A stretch of 64,000 nt of DNA from Propionibacteriaceae bacterium (GCA_016717345.1 JADKFR010000009.1:62001-126000), one strand, 5' to 3'; shown: positions 45,402 through 53,871, numbered from the stretch's first letter. The notes: generated by a model not told the origin, from the letters alone. Program-made: numbers and translations.

Positions 45402-46676
45402 ATGAGTTCTGACGCGGTGGTTGCCCTCTACCACGATGACAACGGACTGGTCCTGGTCGGCGACAACGACGACATCCTCGCCCTGACCATGGATTGGGAG
45501 GTTGAGTCGTCGAAGGTACGTCCACTCACGCCCGACATGGTCGCCAAGGCAGGAGCTGCGGTTGAGGTTGCGTCCGGGATCCGAGCCAGTTCCGCGGTCT
45601 GGCTGAAGCTGACCAACGAGTCGATGGCCCGGGTGGCTGCCGCTCAGGGCTTCAGCCACGCGAAGAAGTCGAAGGCCATCGCAGGAGTCCTGCGAGGGCA
45701 GAACGGACGCATCACCTCGCACCTGACGTTCGTTCGGGCCAAGTTGAATCCGGCCACAGTCGCCTCGCTGGGGAGCATGGCGACGTCAATGGCGATCCAG
45801 GCGGCTATCCAGGAGATGGCCGACTACCTCAAGTTGATGGACGCCAAGCTGGACCGGCTGCTGATGGAGCGGAAAGTCGAAGCGCTGGCCGAGTTGGGCG
45901 GGATCGGCTCAGCCATTGACGAGGCGATGTCGATCTACGAGCATCTGGGGAGCGTGTCGTCGACCACCTGGTCGAAGGTTCAGGCCAATGCGACCGATCT
46001 GCACGTGGCACAGGCCCTTGCCCTGGAAAGTCTCCGGGCTCTCGCGATGGAGGTGGAACAGACCGGCCCCACGGCAAAGCTGGGCGACATTGCCCCCCGC
46101 ATCCGCAAAGACATCGCATTTTGGCTGGCCGTGCTGGCGCGAGGCATCGCCCTACAAGACACCCTGTACGTGCTTGAGATCGGGCGCGTTATGGCCGACA
46201 ACCCCGAGGAATTGGCCTCGCACCGGGAAGCGATCCAGCACGCACGCGCGAAGCGACTTGAGAAGATCCATCGGACGATCGGTGACCTTGGCGAGCGGCT
46301 CCGGGTCGGCGGTGTGATGCCCAATCACGTGAAGGTCGCTCATCCGGTCAAGGTGACGCGGGTGGTGGAGTCGGTCAATGCCGCGAACCGGGAGCTCGGC
46401 AGGTTCGCACGTGGCGCACAGCTTGGCGACCTGCTCCCAGATCATCTGGTAGACGTTTCCTGGACCGGGGCGGCGGGGATCCTGTTGGAGGACACCGCCG
46501 CCGGAGCTCGGACCCTGGCGCAGACGGCCGTGTCCGGTGCCCGTGGCGTCGGACTGGGGGCCGCGGCCGGGGTCAAGTCACTGGGGGACAAGGTGGCGGA
46601 AACGCGCGAAAAGGCAAGTCGGCAACGACCAGACCACAAGAACCACCGAGACATGGAAGACCAGGCACTTCGGTGA
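45402..46676 (+). CDS. Hypothetical helical protein of 424 residues
   Basis: I recognise no family. The first ~100 residues are mixed alpha/beta (VVALYHDDNGLVLVGDNDD), the middle is long helices (MAIQAAIQEMADYLKLMDAK and on to ~320) with coiled-coil character, and the end is alanine/glycine rich (GARGVGLGAAAGVKSLGDKV), like an amphipathic or membrane-touching tail, and then basic. ATG 45402 was chosen because the upstream open frame is unlike coding sequence and overlaps gpmA. It is divergent from gpmA. Confidence 0.65.
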   Translation: MSSDAVVALYHDDNGLVLVGDNDDILALTMDWEVESSKVRPLTPDMVAKAGAAVEVASGIRASSAVWLKLTNESMARVAAAQGFSHAKKSKAIAGVLRGQNGRITSHLTFVRAKLNPATVASLGSMATSMAIQAAIQEMADYLKLMDAKLDRLLMERKVEALAELGGIGSAIDEAMSIYEHLGSVSSTTWSKVQANATDLHVAQALALESLRALAMEVEQTGPTAKLGDIAPRIRKDIAFWLAVLARGIALQDTLYVLEIGRVMADNPEELASHREAIQHARAKRLEKIHRTIGDLGERLRVGGVMPNHVKVAHPVKVTRVVESVNAANRELGRFARGAQLGDLLPDHLVDVSWTGAAGILLEDTAAGARTLAQTAVSGARGVGLGAAAGVKSLGDKVAETREKASRQRPDHKNHRDMEDQALR

Positions 46677-46749
46677 CCGGCGGCTCTGCGGCCCCCTGCC
46701 GGAACTTCGCTGGTAACACCAAGCTCAGCCTTCGCCAAGTACGGCGAGG

Positions 46750-47387
46750 TCAGGGCCGACGGAACTCGAACTCCAGCGCGATCTCCGGATCGATGCTGTG
46801 GACGATCTTGGTGTAGAACAACGTCGCCTGGGCCTCGAGCAACTCGGTGTTCTCGGCGATGTGCGTAGCCTTGGCGTCGTCGCCGAGCACGTGGTTCGCG
46901 ATCTCCAGTTGATCAATCTCGGGTGTCACCGCGCTGAGGATGCCGTTGTCCTCCACGAGCAGTGCGAGCTTCGGATCGTCCAAGCCGATGAAAACGAACC
47001 CGGGGATGCTGATGCGGAACTGCTTGTCGCCGGTCTGCGTGATCTTCACGTCCGCGCCCTCGATGCCCAACTTGGCGGTGAAGGAGTACTGCACAAAGGC
47101 AGCTCGTTCACTCCGGGTACGTCGAGTCCGAAGACCTTGGTGTCTTCCCGCTTCTGTTCAACACCCTGCACGCCCAGACCCATCAACACGACTTGCTCGT
47201 CGAGGGAGACCGAGCTGACAACCTGGGTATTGATGACTTCGGTACTCGTTGCGAACACCGATGCCCGCAGAGCCGCGAACGAAGCCAGTACCCCGCCGGC
47301 GAGGACGGACAGGGTCACGACGAGCAGCACCCACACGGGCACTCTCTTTGACAGCAGTGCCTTCATGGTGGTGTCGTGCTCCTTCAT
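46750..47387 (-). pseudogene. Membrane-anchored DUF4230-like protein, split by a frameshift
   Basis: The 5' part gives a membrane anchor (VPVWVLLVVTLSVLAGGVLA) and the extracellular start VVSSVSLDEQVVLMGLGVQG up to VFGLDVPGV. Near 47110 the frame changes, and YSFTAKLGIEGADVKITQTG, ISIPGFVFIGLDDP and SIDPEIALEFEFRRP follow to the TAG-side end at 46750. Together about 210 residues resemble DUF4230 proteins, whose function is unknown. GAGG is six bases before ATG 47387. One indel explains the break, so a sequencing error is possible. Confidence 0.6.
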
Positions 47388-47778
47388 AGCGCCTCGTCGC
47401 TGGCCAACAGCGACCCGCTGGTCTGTAACCCTAGCGGCGCGTAACGACACCGGCCTGCCGTCCGCGAAGGCCAATACGATCAGCAGCCACCGCTGAAGCG
47501 CCCGGAGACGATCCGGCTCGGACCGCAAGTACCGGGCGATCGTGAGAATTTGGTCGGATGGTTGGTCTGAGTTCGTTCCGTTCCTCCAGTTCGACGCGCC
47601 CGACCGATCCAGCGTGGATGAGGTGACGCACCTCGTCGCCCCCTCAGGCGTGAGAACCCCCTGGGCTGTTTGTCCTGACCGCGGCCTCCCCAGCGCCCCG
47701 GACGGGCGGGGAAGGTCGGAGCCGCCCCCGGCCGGCCCCCCCACCGGGGATTTTTCCCCGAAATCTCACGAATAGGGG
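47388..47778. other. 391-bp intergenic region
   Basis: The region separates two divergent units. No recognised gene is present. A minus-strand frame extending upstream from the DUF4230-like gene (about 47394-47590) encodes a helical stretch with no family match. The only clear structure is the inverted repeat at 47745-47760 before the ArsR-rhodanese gene. Confidence 0.5.
47745..47760. promoter_or_regulatory. Inverted repeat before ArsR-rhodanese gene
   Basis: CGGGGA and TCCCCG flank TTTT, a perfect 6-bp dyad ending 18 bases before ATG 47779. The place suits an autoregulatory operator of the ArsR protein encoded next. It could also be part of a leader hairpin. Confidence 0.4.
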
Positions 47779-48471
47779 ATGAGCGTGGATGGCCGGGAGT
47801 TCAAGGACGGCGTGTTCGGCCACTTCGCCCGGGTGGGTGCGGCGTTGGGCCATGGCAAGCGGGTGGAGATCATCGACGTGCTGGCGCAGGGGGAGCGGAG
47901 CGTGGAGGACCTGGCCCGCGAGGTGAGCGCCTCAGTCGGCAACACGTCCCGCTACCTCCAGATACTCGCCGGTGCGGGGCTGGTGTCCCGACGCGTGGAG
48001 GGCACCTCACGGGTGTATCGGCTGGCCGATCCGACGGTGCTACGGGCCTACCAGGCGCTGGTGGCGGTCGCCGAAGCGCGGATCGCTGAGGTGTCGGCGC
48101 TGGCGTCGGCATTCTTCAGCGAGACCGATGGCACGCGCCCGGTGAGCTTGTCCAAGCTGCAGGACGCAATGGCCGCCGACGAGCAGCTGACCCTGATCGA
48201 TATGCGCCCCGAACCGGAGTTCGCCGCCGGCCACGTGCCCGGGGCGGCGAACGTGCCGCTGGCCCACCTGGCCGAGCGGCTGGCCGAGCTTCCTCGGGAC
48301 ACCCCGGTCGTGGCCTACTGCCGCGGCCCGTACTGCGTGATGGCCGCCGCAGCGGTCCACCAACTCCGCGAGGCCGGGTTCCCCGCCGCCCGGCTCGAGA
48401 TCGGCTACCCCAACTGGCTTACCGCGTCCGGCATGGTGTCGGACCGCAACCCGACGAGAGAAGGGCACTGA
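47779..48471 (+). CDS. ArsR-type repressor fused to a rhodanese domain
   Basis: A 230-residue two-domain protein. Residues ~10-105 are a winged helix (LGHGKRVEIIDVLAQGERSV, then VGNTSRYLQILAGAGLVSRR). Residues ~120-225 are a rhodanese domain (LTLIDMRPEPEFAAGHVPGA, catalytic loop VVAYCRGPYCVMAAAA with the active cysteine). Such fusions probably sense persulfide or sulfur-transfer state. It heads an operon with a DsrE protein and a cysteine desulfurase, both overlapping or adjacent, so a role in sulfur-trafficking control is likely. Confidence 0.87.
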   Translation: MSVDGREFKDGVFGHFARVGAALGHGKRVEIIDVLAQGERSVEDLAREVSASVGNTSRYLQILAGAGLVSRRVEGTSRVYRLADPTVLRAYQALVAVAEARIAEVSALASAFFSETDGTRPVSLSKLQDAMAADEQLTLIDMRPEPEFAAGHVPGAANVPLAHLAERLAELPRDTPVVAYCRGPYCVMAAAAVHQLREAGFPAARLEIGYPNWLTASGMVSDRNPTREGH

Positions 48472-48472
48472 C

Positions 48473-48826
48473 GTGACCACCCTGTTCATCCTGAACGACC
48501 CGCCCTACGGCACCGAGCGCGTCTACAACGGGCTCCGGCTGGCGGCCAACCTGCAACGCCTCGACGAGGGCCACGACGTCGCCGTGTTCTTGATGGGGGA
48601 CGCCGCCAGCGCAGCCAAGGCCGGCCAGAAGGTGCCTGACGGCTACTACAACATCAACAAGATGCTGGGCAACGTGGTCCGCCGCAACGGCCGTGTCCTG
48701 GTCTGCGGCACGTGCATGGACGCCCGCGGGCTCACCCAGGATGACCTCATCGCCGGTGCCCAGCGCTCCACCCTGGACGAGCTCACCCAGGAGACCCTCG
48801 CGGCGGACAAGGTGCTGGTGTTCTGA
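48473..48826 (+). CDS. DsrE-family sulfur-relay protein
   Basis: A 117-residue protein with the DsrE fold: TLFILNDPPYGTERVYNGLR at the start and VLVCGTCMDARGLTQDDLI, in which the CGTC cysteines are placed for persulfide carriage. DsrE/TusD-like proteins pass sulfur between enzymes. GTG start one base after the previous stop; its own stop overlaps the desulfurase start (TGATG). Confidence 0.85.
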   Translation: MTTLFILNDPPYGTERVYNGLRLAANLQRLDEGHDVAVFLMGDAASAAKAGQKVPDGYYNINKMLGNVVRRNGRVLVCGTCMDARGLTQDDLIAGAQRSTLDELTQETLAADKVLVF

Positions 48827-49947
48827 TGGACGCCGCGCCGATCTACCTCGACCACAACGGCAGCACCCCGATCGCCGCCGAGGTTGTCGAGGCGATGTGG
48901 CCCTACCTCACCGAACACTTCGGCAACCCGTCCAGCATCACCCCGCTAGGACGCAGGGCCAAGGCGGCGATCGAGACCGCTCGCGAGCGGATAGCCACCC
49001 TGATCGGCGCCCAGCCCGAAGAGATCACGTTCACCTCCGGCGGCACCGAGTCCAACAACCTCGCCCTCCGGGGCACGGGACCTCACGCGACACACCGAGT
49101 CGCGGTCACCTCATCCGTCGAACATCCCGCCACCGCCCAACCACTGGCCCTGATGGAGGCCGACGGCTGGACCGTGCACCGGCTCCCGGTGGACACCAAC
49201 GGGCGGATCCACGCCGACGCGGTGCCGGAAGGGCCGATCGGACTCGGCACGCTGATCCTCGCCCAGAACGAAACCGGCACCATCCAGCCGGTTGCCCAGT
49301 TCGCTGAACGAGTCCACGCCGCCGGCGGGGTGATACACACAGATGCCGCCCAGGCCGTCGGAAAGATCAACGTCCAGGTGGACGAGCTCGGCGTGGACCT
49401 GCTCAGCATCGCCGGCCACAAGCTGTACGCCCCCAAAGGCGTCGGCGCCCTCTATGTCAGGCGCGGCACCACCATCCGTCCGCTCCTTGTAGGCGCGAGC
49501 CAGGAGCACGGCCTCCGCCCCGGCACCGAGAACGTCGCGAGCATCGTCGGCCTCGGCCGGGCGGCTGAACTCGCCCAGACCCTGCTCGCCACCGAACCGG
49601 CACGGCAGGCGATCCTGCGAGAGGACCTGTGGCGCTACCTGGCCGGCGGCATCCCCGGCCTGCGACGGGTCAGCCCGACCGGCGGCTGCCTGCCCAACAC
49701 CCTCATGGTGGCACTCCCCCACCGTCTCGGCGCCGACCTGCTCGACGCCACCCCGGCCATCGCCGCCTCCACCGGCAGTGCCTGCCACGCCGGCGTCCAC
49801 ACTGCGTCGGCCACACTGCTCGCCCTGGGCATCGAACCCGACCTTGCTCTCGGCGCGCTCCGGCTCACCCTGGGCCGATCCACCACACGCGAACAGATCA
49901 CCCAGGCGGCCGAAGCCATCCTGGACTCCTGGATGCGGAATGGCTGA
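48826..49947 (+). CDS. Cysteine desulfurase, NifS/IscS type
   Basis: A 373-residue PLP enzyme: YLDHNGSTPIAAEVVEAMWP, FTSGGTESNNLALRG, HTDAAQAVGKI, the PLP lysine in SIAGHKLYAPKGVG and the mobile-loop cysteine in ASTGSACHAGVHTAS. It takes sulfur from cysteine to form an enzyme persulfide. In this operon the acceptor is presumably the DsrE and rhodanese proteins. No iron-sulfur scaffold gene is next to it, so it is probably not the housekeeping Isc/Suf desulfurase. Confidence 0.88.
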   Translation: MDAAPIYLDHNGSTPIAAEVVEAMWPYLTEHFGNPSSITPLGRRAKAAIETARERIATLIGAQPEEITFTSGGTESNNLALRGTGPHATHRVAVTSSVEHPATAQPLALMEADGWTVHRLPVDTNGRIHADAVPEGPIGLGTLILAQNETGTIQPVAQFAERVHAAGGVIHTDAAQAVGKINVQVDELGVDLLSIAGHKLYAPKGVGALYVRRGTTIRPLLVGASQEHGLRPGTENVASIVGLGRAAELAQTLLATEPARQAILREDLWRYLAGGIPGLRRVSPTGGCLPNTLMVALPHRLGADLLDATPAIAASTGSACHAGVHTASATLLALGIEPDLALGALRLTLGRSTTREQITQAAEAILDSWMRNG

Positions 49948-50156
49948 TGTCGGCAGGATCGAAGCATGGACGCGTCAAGTCGATCCCGGTACGTGACAGC
50001 CGCCCTGGCCGGGATCAGGGGGGTCTGGCTGGTCCGGCAGGGCGTCCCACCGATGTGCCTGGTCGGGGTCCACGCGCCGCGGGCCAGCTGCCCGCCGGCG
50101 GCGACGAGACGGGCGCCGCGGGCATGCCGTCCCGGGTCGAAATGGCGTATGGAATG

Positions 50157-50177
50157 ATACAGCGCTCGCTGTATACT
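50157..50177. promoter_or_regulatory. Operator palindrome overlapping a -10 box
   Basis: ATACAGCG, CT, CGCTGTAT (50157-50174) is a perfect 8-bp dyad. TATACT (50172-50177) overlaps its right end and stops six bases before the GTG at 50184, so it looks like the -10 of a leaderless promoter. A repressor on the dyad would block the polymerase. The ArsR product of the gene is the natural candidate. Confidence 0.75.
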
Positions 50178-50183
50178 CACGGG

Positions 50184-50522
50184 GTGAGCACGGTCGTCCT
50201 GAGTCATGCCGAGAGCCTGTCCCGGTTGGGCTATGCCCTGTCTGATCCCACCCGGGTGCAGATCCTCCTGGCCCTGCGGGAGGCGCCGGCGGTGCCGTCG
50301 GATCTGGCTGACGTGCTCGGGGTGACCCGGCAGGTGATGTCCAACCACCTGGCGTGCCTTCGCGGTTGCGGGCTGGTCGAGGCAGCGCGGGACGGTCGCC
50401 ACGCCTGGTACCGGCTGGCCGATCCGCACCTGGCGCCGGCATTGGACGAGTTGTTGCGGGTGGTGCTGGTGGTGGACCCGGGCTGCTGTGCCGGTAAGGA
50501 GTGCTCGTGCAGCCGCTCGTAG
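50184..50522 (+). CDS. ArsR/SmtB-family metal-sensing repressor
   Basis: A 112-residue winged-helix protein (LGYALSDPTRVQILLALREA, VLGVTRQVMSNHLACLRGCG, GRHAWYRLADPHL). The C-terminal tail VDPGCCAGKECSCSRS is cysteine-rich and, with the cysteine in the recognition helix region (HLACLRGC), resembles CmtR-like sensors for Cd or Pb. It overlaps the transporter gene that follows. The GTG at 50184 is set by the promoter spacing; an upstream in-frame extension would run through the operator. Confidence 0.87.
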   Translation: MSTVVLSHAESLSRLGYALSDPTRVQILLALREAPAVPSDLADVLGVTRQVMSNHLACLRGCGLVEAARDGRHAWYRLADPHLAPALDELLRVVLVVDPGCCAGKECSCSRS

Positions 50523-51187
50523 TGGTTGCGACCGGCCCAGGCCCCGCCCGCCGCGCTGTGCTCCGGCGGCGGGTCCAGTTGTTGGTCGGAGCCACGATCA
50601 CCTACAACGTGATCGAGGCGGTGGTCGCCCTCGCCGCGGGCAGCGTGGCCTCCTCGACCGCACTCGTGGCGTTCGGCCTGGACTCGGTGGTTGAGGTGCT
50701 GTCCGCCGCAGCCGTCGCCTGGCAGTTCGCGATCGCCGACCACGAGCGCCGCGAACGGGTCGCGATGCGGCTGATCGCGGTGTCGTTCTTCGGCCTGGCT
50801 GCCTTCGTCACTGGCGACGCGATCCGCTCCCTGGTGAGCCGCGAACCGGCTGAGCATTCGACGGTCGGCATCGTGCTGGCCGCGGTGAGCCTGGTGGTGA
50901 TGCCCGTCTTGTCCTGGGCCGAACGTCACACCGGCCGCGAATTGGGTTCGGGCTCCGCGGTTGCCGACTCCAAGCAGACGCTGCTGTGCACCTACCTGTC
51001 CGCCGTGCTCCTGCTCGGACTCGTGCTCAACAGCACCCTGGGCTGGTACTGGACCGACCCGATCGCCGCCCTCGTCATCGCCGCAGTCGCGGTCAAAGAA
51101 GGACGCGAGGCCTGGCGCGGTGACGCCTGCTGCGTGCCGGGGTCGGCTGTGGAGGGCGACGGCTGCACCGACGACTGCTGCCGCTGA
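50507..51187 (+). CDS. Cation transporter, CDF-like, paired with ArsR
   Basis: A 226-residue protein with six helices (QLLVGATITYNVIEAVVALA, ALVAFGLDSVVEVLSAAAVA) and a cysteine-rich tail (DACCVPGSAVEGDGCTDDCC). It is a paralogue of the protein at 43781, with the same DxxxE-type site in helix two. The overlap with the ArsR gene and the shared operator point to metal-induced efflux. GTG 50501 is an alternative start. Confidence 0.83.
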   Translation: MQPLVVVATGPGPARRAVLRRRVQLLVGATITYNVIEAVVALAAGSVASSTALVAFGLDSVVEVLSAAAVAWQFAIADHERRERVAMRLIAVSFFGLAAFVTGDAIRSLVSREPAEHSTVGIVLAAVSLVVMPVLSWAERHTGRELGSGSAVADSKQTLLCTYLSAVLLLGLVLNSTLGWYWTDPIAALVIAAVAVKEGREAWRGDACCVPGSAVEGDGCTDDCCR

Positions 51188-51321
51188 CCCCGAGACAGCA
51201 GGCGCCGATCCGGGCTCACCAGTCAGCGCCCTGGCATCCCCGTCGCCTTCGGCTTCGATCTGCAGGGTGGCATGGGCGATGCGGAAACGATGGGGCCGGG
51301 TCGCGAGGCAGCAGGCCACCA

Positions 51322-52095
51322 TCAGGAAGTCTTGGTGGTGGCTGCCGCAGCGAGGCGGTGGCGGCAGTTGCGGCAGCGTGACGCCGCCGAGCCGGGGCCG
51401 GTCGGCGAGCCGCCTCGGGCGAGGTGGACGGCTTGGGGGGTGAGGGCTGCGAGGAGTGCGAGGGCGGCGGTCAGGTTGATGATCTCCATGCCGTCCGGGG
51501 CTGCGATCAGGAGTGAGCCGGCGAGCAACGTGACTGCCTGCCAGGTCGGCCACTGCCCGGCCCGGATCAGGCCGATCGCCTGCACGGCGACACCGAGGGG
51601 CAGGAGCACCATTCCCCAGACCAGGACCACCCAGCCCTGCTTGTCGAAGATGGCCACCAGGCCCGGCAGCATCGCGTTGAAAGTGGTGTCGTCGACGGTA
51701 TCGAGGGCACTCATGGTGAGACACAGGGCGCCCTTGTCGGCGGCGAGCAGGCAGGCTCCGAGTACCGCCATCACGCCCCCGACCAGCCCGGCCCACGCCC
51801 CCCGTCCGGCGCGCAGCAGCGACTGCAGGTAGATCGCGACGACGACTAGCAGGGCGGTGTTGAGGGTCACCAGCGCGTGCGCGAATTGCAGGACGGGGTT
51901 CCCGCGCGCCCGCAGGATCAGCTCGGCCGGCTCCAGGATCCGGATGCTGCCCAGGCCCGGGTGGGTCGCGAACGCGAACATGAAGATGACGGGCATGGCG
52001 ATCAGCGCTGCGGCGGTACCGAGTCGCCGGGCCCGCTCGATACGATCGGGATGGTTCACTGTCCGCGGCACTGTGGGCAGGGTCGTGGTGGTCAT
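51322..52095 (-). CDS. Integral membrane protein of unknown function
   Basis: A 257-residue protein with about six hydrophobic helices (AAALIAMPVIFMFAFATHPG, AHALVTLNTALLVVVAIYLQ, GWVVLVWGMVLLPLGVAVQA) and an arginine-rich tail. No family recognised. GGAGGA before ATG 52095 supports the start. It is divergent from a TetR gene, which probably controls it. Confidence 0.7.
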   Translation of the reverse strand: MTTTTLPTVPRTVNHPDRIERARRLGTAAALIAMPVIFMFAFATHPGLGSIRILEPAELILRARGNPVLQFAHALVTLNTALLVVVAIYLQSLLRAGRGAWAGLVGGVMAVLGACLLAADKGALCLTMSALDTVDDTTFNAMLPGLVAIFDKQGWVVLVWGMVLLPLGVAVQAIGLIRAGQWPTWQAVTLLAGSLLIAAPDGMEIINLTAALALLAALTPQAVHLARGGSPTGPGSAASRCRNCRHRLAAAATTKTS

Positions 52096-52189
52096 GGGTC
52101 CTCCTGACGATGGGCTTGTGATTCCACGATCCGCCACCCTCACGGCGGGCGCCACGACGAACCCCGTCAGTCCCGGACAGGAGCCGCGT

Positions 52190-52747
52190 ATGTGTCCGAC
52201 ATCGGCTGATCCTCGTGCGATCCGCACCCGGTACCGGCTCCGGGGCGCCCTGCTGGACCTGCTCCGCACCCGCAACTGGGACGACGTCACGGTGGCGGAC
52301 GTGGTGACTCACGCCCGCTGCTCACGATCGACGTTCTACGCACACTACGAAGACCTTGATGCCCTGCTGGCGGACGCTTTCCTGGGCGCCGCCCAGATCG
52401 TGCCGGCGACCGGGCAGGGTCACTGCCTCGACTTCGTGCCCGGCCTGTTCGAACACCTCGCCCAGCATCGCGTCCTCGCCGAGCCCTACCTGCTGGCGGG
52501 GCGCGGCGGGCCGATGGTGGCGGCGTTCCGGGAGCGGATCAACACCCACATCCGGGAACGACTCGACGCGACCGCGCCGACCCTGACCGAACCGCAACGC
52601 GGGGAGATGACAGCCGCCCTCGGTGGCGCGGTCTGGGCCGCCCTGATCTGGTGGCTCGAACACGGCCAGGACATCACACCCACCGACGCGGCCACCACCA
52701 TCCTCACCCTCCTCGACCCCGGACTCAGCCGGGTGACCCACAACTGA
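52190..52747 (+). CDS. TetR-family regulator
   Basis: A 185-residue repressor: RLRGALLDLLRTRNWDDVTV and VVTHARCSRSTFYAHYEDLD form the HTH; the C-terminal domain is of the short TetR_C group. CAGGAG before ATG 52190. It faces the membrane protein gene at 52095 across 94 bp; no clear dyad was seen there. Confidence 0.83.
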   Translation: MCPTSADPRAIRTRYRLRGALLDLLRTRNWDDVTVADVVTHARCSRSTFYAHYEDLDALLADAFLGAAQIVPATGQGHCLDFVPGLFEHLAQHRVLAEPYLLAGRGGPMVAAFRERINTHIRERLDATAPTLTEPQRGEMTAALGGAVWAALIWWLEHGQDITPTDAATTILTLLDPGLSRVTHN

Positions 52748-52865
52748 ATCAGCCGCGGCCGCCGCATCGGCGTGCCGGCAGCGTGGGGCGGCCAGGCCTC
52801 AGCGCCCGCCGCCGGGCCGGCGAGGGCCACCCAGGCAGTGATCTGGGTTCGTGGGATGAAACCCC

Positions 52866-52890
52866 CGGACGCCCGCCCAGTGGGCGTCCG
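52866..52890. terminator. Two-way hairpin terminator
   Basis: CGGACGCCC and GGGCGTCCG are perfect 9-bp arms around a 7-base loop. It lies between the TetR stop (52747, plus strand) and the membrane protein stop (52894, minus strand), so it can serve both directions. Confidence 0.6.
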
Positions 52891-52893
52891 AGA

Positions 52894-53331
52894 CTAATCG
52901 GGTCTTTCTTGGTGGGTGGCGTAGAAGATGGTGACCGTTCGGGCAAGCGCGAGTGGCGGGCCGAACGGCAGTCCGAATCCGGCCCAGAAGATCAGTTCGG
53001 CAGGCAGGAGGCCGAGTGACATTCGCGTCCCCGCGCGCGAGCGTCGCCACAGCAGGCCGGCGGTGACCACCTCGGCCGCGCAGACGACAAGGAAGGTACC
53101 CAGAAGTGGCACCGACGTAGAAATGCCTGCCTTTTCCAGCGGTCCCTTACCGTAGGTCGGAAACCCTAGGAACGTCCACACTTCACCGGTGCGTGCGAAG
53201 TGCCAGATGCCGAGTGCGCATGGGATGCCGAACCCCAGGCCGGTGAATGCTGCGAGGGCCGCGGCAATCCTCATGGCTGGCAGTGAAGGAGGGGTAGCTG
53301 TCGCCGGGATCCGAGGACGGTCGGTGCCCAT
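52894..53331 (-). CDS. Small multi-helix membrane protein
   Basis: A 145-residue protein with four hydrophobic segments (RIAAALAAFTGLGFGIPCAL, LLGTFLVVCAAEVVTAGLLW, LLPAELIFWAGFGLPFGPPL) and a C-terminal FYATHQERPD. GGGAGGGA stands five bases before ATG 53331. An upstream ATG at 53382 overlaps the SRPBCC stop (ATGA) and would add 17 residues. Function unknown; it is probably co-transcribed with the SRPBCC gene. Confidence 0.68.
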   Translation of the reverse strand: MGTDRPRIPATATPPSLPAMRIAAALAAFTGLGFGIPCALGIWHFARTGEVWTFLGFPTYGKGPLEKAGISTSVPLLGTFLVVCAAEVVTAGLLWRRSRAGTRMSLGLLPAELIFWAGFGLPFGPPLALARTVTIFYATHQERPD

Positions 53332-53378
53332 CGATCCCTCCCTGTTCGGGCCGGAGCCGACTCCCGCTGCTGCGTGAT

Positions 53379-53810
53379 TCATCGGCGGGCCCATCTTTCG
53401 GCGCTGTCGCGAAGGAGGGTCATGTTGGCCTTTTCCTCCCGACGGATGACGATCAGGAAGATCGGGAAGATCAACCGGAACCAGCCGTGCGGAGTCGGCT
53501 CGAAGGTCGCATGGAGCAGGGTGCCCTGGGGTGCTGACTCGAGGTGGCAGGTGAACCGGACCTCGATCGGGCCGCCGTTATGCATCGTCCAGCTGTGGGG
53601 GCGTTCGAACGCCAGGATCTCGAGTTCCACGTGGGGGCTGCTCTTCCACTTCGCCCGGTACCTGGTGCCCACGCCGACCGGGCCCTCTGTCAGTTTCTCC
53701 ATGGTTTCGCACGTGGGGTTCCACTCCAGCTCCGCGCGCGGATCGGACAAGTAGTCGAACGCGTCCTCCGGCGAGCAGTGGAGGATGACGGAGTTCCTGA
53801 TCACCGGCAT
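53379..53810 (-). CDS. SRPBCC/START-like lipid- or ligand-binding protein
   Basis: A 143-residue polyketide-cyclase/SRPBCC fold protein: VILHCSPEDAFDYLSDPRAE, WNPTCETMEKLTEG, and the FEPTPHGWFRLIFPIFLIVI helix region. The late hydrophobic segment may touch the membrane. GAGG precedes ATG 53810. It is divergent from a TetR gene, with a dyad between them, and coupled to the membrane protein after it. Confidence 0.8.
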   Translation of the reverse strand: MPVIRNSVILHCSPEDAFDYLSDPRAELEWNPTCETMEKLTEGPVGVGTRYRAKWKSSPHVELEILAFERPHSWTMHNGGPIEVRFTCHLESAPQGTLLHATFEPTPHGWFRLIFPIFLIVIRREEKANMTLLRDSAERWARR

Positions 53811-53837
53811 CGCCTCACCCCTTCGTCGCAATTCGGC

Positions 53838-53871
53838 TTACTAGAGCCGCCGCTAGTGGTTCCTCTAGTAA
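53838..53871. promoter_or_regulatory. TetR operator, long inverted repeat
   Basis: TTACTAGAG (53838-53846) and CTCTAGTAA (53863-53871) are perfect 9-bp arms 16 bases apart, with a related CGCTAGTGG in between. It occupies the 71-bp divergent region of the SRPBCC and TetR genes. TAAAGT (53869-53874) ends seven bases before the GTG at 53882 and overlaps the right arm, so it may be the -10 of a leaderless, self-repressed TetR gene. Confidence 0.7.
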
